The notes beneath the pieces were generated by a model that had not been told where the DNA came from, did no database searches, and saw only the letters and a program-made list of their open reading frames with translations. Shown one piece after another: positions 46,660 to 57,859 of a DNA stretch of 64,000 nt (position 1 is its first letter; every line of letters starts with the position of its first letter). This DNA is from Chinchilla lanigera (lineage: Eukaryota > Chordata > Mammalia > Rodentia > Chinchillidae). The stretch spans positions 6,274,467-6,338,466 of the forward strand of contig NW_004955484.1 of the NCBI RefSeq assembly GCF_000276665.1. Direction: 5' to 3'. The position numbers and the translations under genes were made by a program.

Positions 46660-47689
46660 CAAAAATGCAATTGTTATGTATCATGAACATATACTAATAA
46701 AGAAGAAACTAAAAAATAAAATTAAAAGCTTAGAATGATGTTTCATTATGAAAATCTTTGCAGAAGATACCTAAGACCATCCTCCCACTGACATTATAGC
46801 CATTCTTAAATGTGCCTATAAAGAGCAACAAGTGCTATTGTCCATCATATTCTCCTCCAGTTTGCCAACTGTAAATGATCACAAAAATCGTGCCTTAATG
46901 GAATCCCTCGAAAGGGGCAAATAGCCCCTAAATTACATGCAAAGTGATGTTTACAGGTGTTTAGGTGTACTGACTGTTGCTTCCATAGGCTCCCTCAGCT
47001 ACTCCTAAGTGTCAACCATCCAACGCAGCCAAGAACCCTGGCACCACCACCGGTATTCAAAAGATGTCTGGATGGGCTCTGGTTTGCTATTAGGCCAAAC
47101 ATGTATTCCATATTGCCCATATTGCATCACTGTGATCCTCAGCAACATACAAAAGTCACAAAAACTTCTTGGAGAGGTGGGAGAGAATGTGCTCAGCCTG
47201 GTTTGTGACTATTTATTTGAAATGTGAAACCAAGGGAACACATATGCATGGCAGAACTTTGTCAAAATTTGGGTTCAAGCATACAGAGTGAGTAACCACA
47301 GAAAAGATTGTGCTCACCAATACTGGGAAGAATCGAGTATCTTCTTTCGCTAAAAGCCACGGGTTAGCTCTCAGCTGGTCTCACCAGGCAATGTAAGACT
47401 GCAGCCCCTTGCTCAAGGGAGGCACATTACCATGAGAATTCATGATGGATCATGAACATAACCAAGCAAAACCTTCAGATGCTCTCTCAGTGAGGAAGTG
47501 AGCAGGTCTATTTCTTTCCAATTACAAATAGTGCAAAGTGTATCATCCTTATTGCTTGGCATTGTCATCTTTTTCATTGTCAGTTTTTTAAGCTGTTAAA
47601 ACATGTCACAGGAAAGAAGAGTCCTTTATAATCTTATCTACCAGTGAGAGGCAAAGGTGAGGATCCTCCTTCTATTCAAATGAAGTTAT
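46660..47689. other. unassigned non-coding stretch
   Basis: No gene or firmly named repeat. Confidence 0.4.
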
Positions 47690-48140
47690 TTCTTTACATA
47701 CAGGTTTAGTGCACATAATTTAACTTAGTAAATTTTTATGTAAATGGGATCATATTCGAAATGCAACTAGCTCCCTCCCCCATGTAATGAAGTATCTTGG
47801 GTCAATTCTCACAAAAAGGAAGGGTTGTCACACACATCTGAAAATGGTACCCATTGCACATGGACCAGTGGAACTGCGTCTCTTTACCCTTGCATAGCAT
47901 CCCACTGCAGAGACATTCCCGGGATGACAGCATCAAATCCCCACTCTGCAATATGTCTATATGTCTGAATGTCTTTGCACTACAAGACTACAATAGGCAA
48001 CTCTCAAGTGTACATTTACGCCTTTATAAAAGCTTTTTTGTTATAGTCCTAAAAAAGATTCATATTGGTGAAAGGGAATGAGCATGTTTTACGCAAAAGC
48101 TATTTCCAAATTTCTGTAAAAATTTATGCTACCAGATGAA
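47690..48140 (+). mobile_element. old L1 3'-region fragment
   Basis: 'atgtaaatgggatcatattc', 'catagcatcccactgcagag', 'caagtgtacatttacgcctt', 'ggtgaaagggaatgagcatg' and 'caaatttctgtaaaaattta' follow the order of an L1M 3' untranslated region. No ORF2 remnant. Confidence 0.6.
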
Positions 48141-48149
48141 AATTTAAGA

Positions 48150-49107
48150 GAATGCTATGCTTATTTCCTTGACCCTTGGCCAATATTAACAATTATTTAT
48201 ACTTTTAGTATATGGAGGTCTGATAGCTAAAAAAATGTATTCAATTGTTAGAAGATTCATACATCTATAATTCCCACATATAATGTACACAGTTGAAACA
48301 TAACCTAAATGACTATAAATACTTGCTGATAACCAAATTCTTGTTAAGCCAACCTAGTATTAAATTTGCCATTAGTATTATACATCACCACTCAGAAAGA
48401 AACGATGGACAGTCACAGGAAGCTATCAGGGCCACTGCAAACAGACATACTGGCTGTGCATACACAACCCTAAGGGGCATCGCTCATCTAGTTGATACAT
48501 TGCATGAATGAAGATGCAGCCTGTAAAATTCTCCACAATGGCTACACAAAGAAACTGCTTCCTGGAGAATCCAGAAAGACGTTCTCTTCCAATACTACTC
48601 TTAAAAACTTAGTTCCACAGAACCAGCCCCCGCCACAAACCCAACAAATCAAGCCATGTTGCATGTGATGTCAACCCAGCAAAAAGTCGGGCAAATTAAT
48701 CCTTGTAAGACACTACTCATTAGTATCTGAAAAATCTTTGTCCCATTTGTTCACCCAAAGGGCATAACATTAAAATGGCATGATCTCTCGTGACGTACAA
48801 AAGTAGTTATTAATTTGCACTCATTATCTAAAGATGCTTGCCAGTAGCCTTTGGATATGTCTCTGGCGTGCACATACGGTGCTTGACACAGAAGACCTAG
48901 GGAGATGTCAATGACTGCAGGTGACAGTATTTAATCTGAACAACTCATCTATAGATGGAGTTTACTCAGGGCCTCAAATGCAATTATTCAGCAGGCAAAA
49001 CTGACAGGCTGCAAGTGGAGTTTTCAGTGATCTATTTCAGTAAACACTCTCTTCAACCTCACTCTGGTATTTCTAAAATGTTCTTTTGGACAGATCATGC
49101 GCATGGA
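48150..49107. other. unassigned non-coding stretch
   Basis: Nothing recognised. 48,650-48,900 is repeat-free. Any pol-like downstream part of the ERV below would fall here on the minus strand, but I see no readable motif. Confidence 0.4.
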
Positions 49108-50140
49108 CTAGACAGGTATAATAACGTGGTGTACTATAACAGAGGGACCAGCCAAACATAAATACATACTCATCTTCCTCCGTTTGCTTCTTTGGGCATA
49201 GCTGCCTGGCATCTGCCCATTTGTTGGAGCTTTTGCTGACACTCTGCTCAGTCTAGATGACTTCCTTGTCTCACTACCACCTTGGTTCACAAAGCAAAAC
49301 CCATTTGCTCTGAGACCAGTCTCTCTTTCTGACAGCTTTTGCATTCCAAATAGTAGCATTTCTCTCTTTTTAGATTTCTTTCCATTATTTCTTCTTTGTG
49401 ACAGAAGAGCTGGTCTTGACCCATAAAATAGTGTCACAGGAACCCAATTTTTCAAGAACTGCTCCAAACAGATTGGATTAAACCTTGCAATTAGTCCACA
49501 ATTTGCATTTCGCAACAGGAAATTCATTGTTGCAACTGCAACTTCAGGGGGACTCAGTAGAATAAGGTATTGTTGAAGTAATTCCTGTAAAAGGTCATAT
49601 ATTTAAACCCTTCAATTTTTTCTGACAAGCTCTCAGAAATGAGTGATACAGTTGCTCCAGTGTCCAAAAAAGCAATAATGTCCACACCACTTTTCTTTAT
49701 AGGCAGGGTGGAATATTATTACCCCATTCATCACAGACTATTCTGGTGATAAAGTATGTTTCTTGATATTTAGAGACCTTTTTCTTTCACTGTCTTAAAA
49801 AAGCTGAAGGTCTCCATGCTGAGTGTCAACTGAGCAGTTTTCTCACAATATGTTAACTTCTTCAGTGTCTCCTAAACTATGTGGCATTTAGCAGTTCTAC
49901 TGAATTCTATCACTTAGGAGGCGAGGATGACGGTGGTTTAGGATTACCACTTCTTTTCAGTCAGGAGTCACCTTATGGTCGTGCTAGAAGCAGGGGATGG
50001 ACTTACAATCAAATAAAAAGGCCTTCACATGCCAGGATTTTAAAAGTCCCTAAGTGTAGAAGAAGCAGAAGACAATACAGCAAGGTGAAGACTGTCGGAC
50101 CGCACTACAAAAATTTCCCCAGAAGGCATTAAAATTCAGC
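49108..50140 (-). pseudogene. degenerate endogenous retrovirus fragment with protease relic
   Basis: On the minus strand the stretch 49,621-49,710 reads as part of a retroviral aspartic protease. The catalytic DTGA tetrad is encoded at 49,653-49,664, preceded by a hydrophobic Leu and followed by the usual Ser-Leu-Ile type strand. This pattern is the defining feature of the retroviral pepsin fold. Upstream (higher coordinates) there are several in-frame stops and a Pro/Ser-rich segment that could be the gag-pro linker. The frame is also stopped after the protease motif. Downstream lies a 139-codon open frame (49,108-49,527) of basic, Ser/Arg-rich composition that I cannot assign to pol or env. 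No LTR, primer site or reverse-transcriptase motif is recognisable, so the retroviral class is left open. It is an old, broken, non-functional copy. Confidence 0.6.
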
Positions 50141-50149
50141 GGTACAAAC

Positions 50150-52040
50150 CAGTGCAAACTAGCACACACTTTACAAAACAAAGACATTTATGACCAGAAT
50201 CAGTCTTCCGGCTGCCATCTTGAGGTTTTGCTTTTACAATGAACACACCTAATGGAGCCCACCATTTTCAAAACACAATATAGTTTGTCTCCAGTCTAAA
50301 TTTCTAAGTTTTTATCTTCCTGACAACTCTGACCCCTTGGTGCTAGTTTCGCAAGAGTTATCGATTGCCTTTAGTTGTCTCTGTTATCCTGACAATTTAG
50401 GGTTGGCCCAAGACTGAAGTAGTTGGAATAACGGTCTCTTCTTGCCTCTTAGGTTACCCAGATCCAAACCAGAAATTTAGCCAGAGTCTGTTCATGACCA
50501 CGTTCCTTATTTTCATTGACTCTTTTGGCACAGACTTCCCATACTTTCTGAGTGAATGCTGCTTATGGAAATTGGAAGTCAACTCCTGCCAACCTATTCA
50601 ATTTCAAATTCCCTCCACTTAGGTTTTTTTCTTTTTTAGGTACAAGCAAGAGAAAGGGAGGGAAGGAAATGGGAGGGGGACAGTGGGAAGAGATTCAGGG
50701 AGAGCCCAAATCAAGCGTGTCATTTGATTATTGCGTCAATCCTGCCGCTGTTGCTCCACAGTCTAAGAAACTTTAGTGGCCTGGAGTTACTCAGCTGAGC
50801 ACTCTGTTACTCTTACCATTATCCAGGGGAGGAGTTGTCAGATTCATAAATTCTCCTATCACTGAACAGGGAAAGGCAAGCAGACAAAAAAAGAAACTCT
50901 AGAGTTCCTTTGTCTCTTATTTATGATTTTTATTATAAATCTCTTTTTAAAATATGAACAAAAGAAGGCTTGATAGCACTTCGTTTTAAACCATTCCCAG
51001 GTATGATATATAAATATAGCACCTTTGTAGTCCCTTGACAGAATACTAAATACAGAGTTATCTTCCTGGGCCAATGGATTAGAAAAGTCCTCCTAGGAAG
51101 CCCAATGGTTTATTTCCAGGGCCCTAGGACTTATGCTTTATGCCAAGTGGGATTTCACGGATGAGACTATTTCCTGTATGGAGGGCCAATTTTCTTAAAA
51201 TATCAAGGCAGCGGGGCAGCAGCCATCTAGCTAATGGATGCTTCTGTTTGGGCTTCTACAACATCAAAGTTAAATTAAGCAAATTATCCAGCACTTTCAG
51301 TCATTCCTTAGGCCAGATAACAAACGCCCTGAAATTATCATTTGTTTAAAAACAAAACAGACCAAAATCCCCCATACATGTAATTAACAAGAGTCTAAAC
51401 TTTCCTACTATGAAGAATTAAACCTTTTCTCCTCGCACTGCCAAAATACATTCTTTTCAAAACAAGAGCTGTGTTATTAATGTTCAATAAATTTTAAGAC
51501 TGGAATAAAATTTTTTCATTAATCTTTTTCAATACGGAAAAATAGAAGGGCTAATAGAAAACAAATGGGGCATATTTGTTTAACAAGTGGATTTGTTTGG
51601 GTGGAGCTTGGCACTGCTGCAGGCAGAGTCCAGCCAAAAAGGCAACCAGGATTCCTGAGATCTTTGCTCAGGGGAAAATTCATCCAGGAACAATTGCCTC
51701 TGACTCAGTGAGCAAGAAATACACTTACTATGTTGAGGTTTGCAATTTGCAAGGTCTGTATGTTTCTGCAGCACAGCCTAGCATGCCCTGACTAAAACAC
51801 TAAGTGACCTATCTAACCAGTCCTATGGATTTAACAAGAATAAATCTCTATGTTGATTACTTCCAAATATATTTCTTAAGGCCATTTGCCCCCAGATAGA
51901 CAGATATAGATAAATGTGTGATACATAAGTGTGTTTTTGTAGGTTTATGTATTTGTGTGCTCATCCACCTTAATTTCTCCACTTAGATGACTAAAAGACA
52001 TTTCAGATTTAATATTGCAAAAATAATTATCTCCTTTCTC
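50150..52040. other. unassigned non-coding stretch
   Basis: 50,160-50,600 may still be ERV-derived on the minus strand, but no motif supports it. 50,860-51,560 is A+T-rich, repeat-free and could be conserved non-coding DNA. No gene is visible. Confidence 0.35.
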
Positions 52041-52044
52041 TAAA

Positions 52045-52064
52045 CACACACATACACACGCATA

Positions 52065-52102
<38 letters not shown>
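52045..52102 (+). repeat. (CA)n microsatellite
   Basis: A CA array with several 'catacaca' variants at the 5' side and about 15 perfect units at the 3' side. Confidence 0.95.
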
Positions 52103-52104
<2 letters not shown>

Positions 52105-52299
52105 GGTATTTTTCCATTAATTTCTTTACCTTTTAAAATAACATTAGTATCTTATTGCTTAGGCTCCAAAATTGGTAGCTACCCTTGATTTTTCAAAAAA
52201 TAGTCTGGAATCTAAGATCTATAGCCTAGCAAATAAACTATTTTGTTATAGTACATCTGACTAAAATTCGTGAAATTTCTCCTAGGGATAGCTCCACCC

Positions 52300-52314
52300 T
52301 TTTTTTTTTTTTTT
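52300..52314 (+). repeat. poly(T) run
   Basis: 15 consecutive T with no adjoining SINE. Confidence 0.9.
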
Positions 52315-52504
52315 GCAAATACATGCAATAGGAATGAAAGGAAATGGGTTTCATATTCTACAAGCTAGGTTGTGGGAATCACTTTGAATTACTGTTTCAA
52401 ATACTTAAAAACAAAATAGAATCCAACATTTTTAAATTGCACAGAGAACTTTCCATCAGTAAAATGGGAAGAGATGGAGACACACCAAAAATAAGATATA
52501 TAAG

Positions 52505-52524
52505 ATATATATATATATATATAT
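52505..52524. repeat. (AT)n microsatellite
   Basis: About ten AT units after 'ataagatata'. Confidence 0.9.
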
Positions 52525-52789
52525 GACTTAGGTACTTATAATTTGCTATATAAGTCAAAAATACAAAGTACAAATCCTAAAAACTAACATGCTATACCAA
52601 AGCAAATCAGGTCTCTGCTTCTGTTCTTGTATTGCTTCACTCTATCATTAGATTAAATCTTCCCCACAATATTCTTCATGTCATCTCTTCTTAAAAATAT
52701 ACCTAAAATAGTTGCTCCATGTAATATAAATATAGTTTAGATTTCCTGGTCTGACATTCAAGATGCTTTTCCGGCATCATTCACTGCTG

Positions 52790-53715
52790 TCATTCACAAA
52801 ACATTTTGAAGACTTAGAGCCCATGCCTTCACGCACACCTGCTCACCATCTTGCAGCACACTGTTGCCAGTGCTCTTCCCTCCGTTTGGTCTGATCTACC
52901 CTGCACTCCTACCTGTACTCCAGACCAGTTCTTTCTGTCTCTAGGCTCACTCCACTTTTACTGCCACCTAGCTAGACTTCCTGTGATATAAATCTGATCA
53001 TATCACTCTCCTGTTTAACACATTCCCAGTGGCTGGACCCACTGGTGGCACATGCATGACTGTCCCATCGGGTGGCTTGTACCACTGGTAATACAGACGG
53101 ATCTAATCACTTTTATTGGTCTTTTTACTAATAAAATTAATAAAAAGCCACCCACTGGAACAGTCATGCATGTACCACCAGTGGTTCAATGTGCCTGGCA
53201 CAGAGGCAGGAATTATAGCCCTGTTGTGAATGCATTAAAAGCCCATGCATAGGCAAAAAGAATAAAATTTGAGTGTTTTTGGATGGTAAGAATATCGTGA
53301 ATAATATCTCTGAAGTATATTCAAATTTCTACATCATCCTTAGCCCCAACCTCTCAAATATATTCGCTCCACTGTATTGAGCCACTTACCACATGGCTAT
53401 GTGTTTTTACCTGGCTGTTCCTTTTGCCTAAGACATCCTTTTTGCTTTGCCTTATGAACTCTACTTGGCCTTCAAGGCCCAGGCCAGGTATGATTCCAGT
53501 GCCTTTTCTGTTTCTATCACTCCCTTCCCACCACCCCGATAATGCTATCACCACCTTCAACTAGGTTAAAGTTCCATCCTTATCTCTGGAGCCATTGTGT
53601 TGCAAGATATGTCATGATTTATTACAGCTATTTACTACCCAAATCTTCCTTGATAACTGGAAAGCCTTTCAAAGGCAGAATTTACATCCTTCATTTTTTA
53701 CAAACCGTTATAAAA
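52790..53715 (+). mobile_element. L2 LINE 3' half, interrupted
   Basis: The left part has 'cactcctacctgtactccag' and the clear L2 phrase 'aaatctgatcatatcactct' then 'cctgtttaacacattcccag'. The right part resumes with 'ggctgttccttttgcctaag', 'ttggccttcaaggcccagg', 'ttatctctggagccattgtg' and 'tcaaaggcagaatttacatc', all in L2 order. The expected L2 text between them is replaced by about 300 bp (53,038-53,340) that includes an inverted-repeat structure. Only L2 ORF2-end and 3' sequence remain, and all frames are broken. Confidence 0.75.
53038..53184. mobile_element. 147-bp inverted-repeat element, unidentified DNA-transposon candidate
   Basis: The left arm, 53,038-53,078, starts 'cccactggtgg' and ends 'gggtggctt'. 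The right arm, 53,145-53,184, is its inverse: 36 of 40 compared positions match when it is reverse-complemented. The arms share 'acatgcatgactgt' exactly and enclose an A+T-rich loop of about 66 bp. It sits where L2 sequence is interrupted, so it arrived by insertion. No 8-bp or TA duplication can be placed at the arm ends, so the superfamily is unknown. As RNA it would fold into a long hairpin. Confidence 0.75.
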
Positions 53716-53719
53716 TGTT

Positions 53720-54519
53720 CAACACACTCAAAAGAGACATAACATAATACAACAAAACCAGCTAGTGAAAAAGTATCACCAATCTAGTTGAAGAGTACTA
53801 GGCTACCATTCCTAATACCAAACTATCCTGAGTGTGTGGGAGAGTCGCCGGGAAGACACGAGGACCTAAGGTCAGGGCCCCATGCCTTCTACACTGGGAT
53901 GCATAAGAAACTGCAATACTGGGCCTGTTGTGCAGTGTAGAAACCTGAGGGCTCAGTGAAAAGCAGAACTGTGAAGTGCGGTGTGGAAGATGGCAAGGCT
54001 CTCTATTTCAAGGGCGACCTGCATTTACACTAACTGCAGCCAATATGGAAGTATACTGCACTGCCCACACAACTCTGGAATTTATATAAACTCAGTGAGA
54101 AATAACTATATCCTCAGCTTCCCAAACCACACCTACTAACATCAGGGCAGTGAACAGGCTACAGGCTGAGGACCTCATTCACTCATTCATTTAATCATTC
54201 ATTCAACCATCCAATAATTAACAATCTACAATCTCCTTTGAAGGGTCAGAAGGTGTACCCACCTCTGGCATGGAACTAGAGAGGAAAGAACTCAACAGGG
54301 AGAAAGAAACCAAGGCTGTCAGCTTCCCCTGAACTTGGTAAGTTGAATCTGAAAATTCAGAGCATCTGAATGGATCCATTAGCACCATCACAGGAAGTAA
54401 AAACAGATCCCAATCCAAGAGCAACAAAGAGAAGAAATAGACAGCTGTGCAAAGAGGGCCTCCTGGCATATAGTCCACAAAGAGACACAGTTCTACAAAC
54501 TTTATTAAGAATCAAGAAA
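53720..54519. other. unassigned non-coding stretch
   Basis: No gene. A short (ATTC)n-like patch 'cattcactcattcat' lies at about 54,176-54,190. Confidence 0.4.
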
Positions 54520-55360
54520 GAGGGGAAGATTGTATTACTATTATCATGATAATGGCATTTGCAGATGACACTACATTGAGAGGTGTTCCCTGTAGCAGCT
54601 CAAGACTGGCCCACAATATCAAGCTGTGTGCAGATCTTGGGAAATGATGTCAAAAAGAACACAGCGAGGCACTGGTGGAAAAATGCAGAGGATCTATCTG
54701 GGGATGAATAAACTGAAAGATGGAATTTAACTTGAAGGCATTGCTGGATGGCAGTAAATGAGAAAACAACCAGAGAGTGAGCTAGTGGGAAAGAACAATC
54801 AAGAGGTAAGGAGAGCGCTGCAGCTCAGCAGTTCTCTGAGCCAGTGAAATCTTCAGCCATGCACACAGGGGCATCCCAGACCATGGCTAAGCGAGTCTGT
54901 CTCTCCGTGTCAGCACTGAGCCCAGACTTGGAGCACTGCAGGCAATTAGGGGTAATGTGATGCCTCAGTGGGAATTGAGAAAAGAAAAGAAAAACAAATC
55001 AAAGGGAGTGAAATATGAGGAAAGACACAGGCGATAAAATGAACATAATTTGACTAAATAACAACCTAGGGGACTATGATAACCATCTACAGAGCATAAA
55101 AATCCAAAATGGGGCCTGGAGGTCTACTGGCCACGGCTTTGCGCTGAGAAATATCTAGTCTCATCCATTAGAAGCTCAATAGGAAGGCAGCATTTTGCAT
55201 TCATTTAATTGAAAGATGGGGACTCTGTTGTGGGGAATAAACAGACCTGGGTTCCCTGAAAGTACATGTGCTCTGAAATCATCTTTCAGAATGCATAGAC
55301 TGAGAACCTGGGAGAAACCCAAAAGCCACTGCAAGAAAGTCGGTGAGTTCATAGGCATAA
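54520..55360 (+). mobile_element. L3/CR1-type LINE relic (reverse-transcriptase end)
   Basis: 54,558-54,569 encodes the FADD catalytic motif of LINE reverse transcriptases, within 'ggcatttgcagatgacacta'. Downstream are 'gatggaatttaacttgaagg', 'cccagacttggagcactgca', 'gaaagacacaggcgataaaa' and 'gactatgataaccatctaca', in the order found in mammalian L3 (CR1 clade) elements. Many stops and indels make it non-functional. The limit beyond about 55,180 is uncertain. Confidence 0.6.
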
Positions 55361-55379
55361 AGTCACTCCTGCTTGCGTC

Positions 55380-56740
55380 TGATGTTTACTGAAGAAATAC
55401 TCTGTGTCCACACCATACACAGCACTGAGTACAATGCTTTCAACAAGGAATACACAAGTATATAGTCATAAACTAGATTAGACAGCCATGAGGAGAACAA
55501 GCAGACTTAAACAGAAAACCATGAAAGGGCTCTAAGTAACAGTGCCATAATCCATTCTAGTTTTTAAAAATACACACAAGTACTCTTGATCAGTGGATAA
55601 CATTGTATATCACTTGCCAAATGATCTTGTACCTAGAAGTTTGCAAATGGATGCTAACTCTAGGTATGATTCTAGATGTATACATATACATATATGCGTA
55701 TGTGTATACAATGTATATGCACACATATATGTATTTTAATGTGTATGTTTTGATGCATTTAAATATTAAATAAATATTTTAAAAATTAAAGTAAAAATGT
55801 ATGAATATAAAAGCATAGCCTCGTCTTCTCATAGTCACAAGCAGAAAGTGAGGGGTCCTAAGAGAAAGACAAAGAGTGAGTTGTTTTCTGTCACGATCTC
55901 AAGTCTTGATGCTCCCATGTGACTTTGGACCCTTCCTCTGCTCTAGCCACCACGGTGCCAGAGAAGCCTGTCACCATATCCATGCGGTCATTACCCTGTA
56001 TATTACAGCGGTCAGACCCAGGGCAGGGTCTGATCTGAGGAAAGAATGTGCAGCACAGTCATCTAAGAAACAATGGGACAGAACAATCCACTCCCTCACT
56101 TCAAAGTTTGGACCTAGGATTCCCAGCTCAGACCATGGGAAAAGTGTAAAATCTGGAGGCCACCATGCCTAGCCAAGATGTCAGCAGAGAAAAAAGGAAA
56201 GGAGTTTGGAGCTGAGGTCTAGAAAGAAAACAAAGATGAGCACAACCATGGGTGCTTTAAACATGGGAGAATAACCCTGGCTTTGGGTTCTTAATTTCCA
56301 CTCTGTTTTCATGTTGTCTGGTTAAATGTTTGGCACCTAGATTGTGTGTGAGTATCTGTATGTTCCTCACTCAAAGCTCTCTGATGAGTCAGTACATCTC
56401 TCTGTCCTCATCTTTCACCTGTAATCCAACTCAGACTATCTGAGGAAATAAAATGCATGGAAATAGACTGGCTTCCTTCAGATGTGGCTGGATGCCAGTA
56501 TGCTTCAAAAATAGCATTCAGTCTCATTCTCCACCTCTGTTTACTCTTTCTCTCTTCTCTCTCAATGTTGTTTTTATTTCTAGTCTTTCTTTTCCTGGTG
56601 ATTATTTTCTAGTTCCTGAATGAATGAGACTAAAGAATCTGGCTGGCTCAGCATTGACTACGGTCCACCTAGAACTGGAGGATGCATGCAAACCTTACAG
56701 CCTGAATAGGAAGAACCTTTTCTTAAAGAAAGATCGAGGC
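55380..56740. other. unassigned non-coding stretch
   Basis: 55,680-55,760 is an AT/GT-rich alternating tract. A possible ancient repeat ('tactgaagaaatactctgtg') lies at 55,385-55,510. The 98-codon frame at 55,876-56,172 has no features. Confidence 0.4.
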
Positions 56741-56741
56741 A

Positions 56742-57076
56742 TGTCTTAGTTTGTTTTCTGTTGCTTTAAGTAAATATGACAGACTTGGTAATCTATAAAG
56801 AAAGATTTATTTGCTTCCTGGTTCTGGAGGTCAGGAAGTCCAAGGACATGGTGCTGGCATCTAGGGGCCATCTTGCTGTATGACAACATGGCAGAAGGCA
56901 CCAGATGGTGAGCTAGAGCACATGCAGTGGCTCAGGTCTTTCCCTTTATAAAGTCACAAATGCCCCACCCTCATGATCTCATCTAATCCTAATCACCTCC
57001 CGAAGGCCCCACCTCCAAACTTTGGAGATTAAATTTCCAACACATGGACTCCGGGGCACATATTCAAACCACAGCA
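56742..57076 (-). mobile_element. MST-type MaLR LTR (solo)
   Basis: The plus strand is the reverse complement of an MST LTR: 'tgtcttagtttgttttctgt', 'gacttggtaatctataaaga', 'ggttctggaggtcaggaagt', 'catggcagaaggcaccagat', 'cctttataaagtcacaaatg' and 'caaaccacagca'. TG and CA ends are intact. The flanks 'aggca' and 'aggtg' may be a decayed 5-bp duplication. No internal region follows. Confidence 0.9.
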
Positions 57077-57227
57077 AGGTGATGTCAGAACAACATAAAA
57101 TGGATGCTGGGAGGGCAAAAGCAACAAATGTCCAACTTGTCTCCCATCACTTCTCAGTGCGGACACTCTGAGAGACAGGTCTCTGTCCTCACAACCTCCA
57201 ATAAATACCAGATGACATCTACAGGTA

Positions 57228-57858
57228 CAATGGGTCCTCATTATTTGCGAATTTGCCTGCTCATTAAAATGGACTTGTAACTCTACCTTCAATACTTGTA
57301 GCACTCCCAGGTCATTTGCAGACAGCCACAGAAGGGAGAAGGTTTTGAGACCTCTCATGTACATCTCTAGCTGGTGTGGATCAAGGCCACATTCTGCCTT
57401 CTTGTTTCAGCCCTTCTACTGCAGGAAGGTATCTTTTCTGCAGGCTTAGTGTCACTCTTTTTTTGCATTTTTGTGATTTTTGTTGGAGATTTTGCAATTT
57501 GCAGTACCTACAATATGCAGTGCTGAAGTGTCGTCTAGTGTTCCCAAGGAGAGAAAGTCATGACGTGCCTTTTGGAGAAAGTGCATGCTAGATACACTTT
57601 GCTCACTCGGAAGTTATTGCACTGTTAGCCATAAGTTCAATGTTAATGAACCCACAACGTATATGAAATAAGATGTTTTTAAACAGAAACACACATAAAA
57701 CAAGGCTATGTCTTGATAGGTTGACGAAATGTTGAGACCAGAAGCTGGCAAGCCTCTAAACCCGTATGTCCCCCATGACCAATGGTGCAGTGTACACCAA
57801 GTCAGCATTCAGAGGAGCTTTACAGAGCATAAAAACAGCAAATAATGAGAATCACCTG
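57228..57858 (+). mobile_element. Tigger (pogo/Tc1) element, internally deleted, with transposase relic
   Basis: The terminal inverted repeats match: left 'caatgggtcctcattattt', right (reverse strand) 'caggtgattctcattattt', with TA directly before the left end. The text follows the Tigger order: 'tctgccttcttgtttcagcc', 'gcatttttgtgatttttgtt', then the transposase start region. 57,513-57,665 is a broken remnant of the CENP-B/Psq-type DNA-binding helix-turn-helix, with phrases 'gctgaagtgtcgtctagtgt' and 'aagttcaatgttaatgaacc'. Everything from there to the 3' untranslated end is deleted, including the DDE catalytic core. The end part 'aacagaaacacacataaaac' is well kept. Confidence 0.9.
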
Positions 57859-57859
57859 T

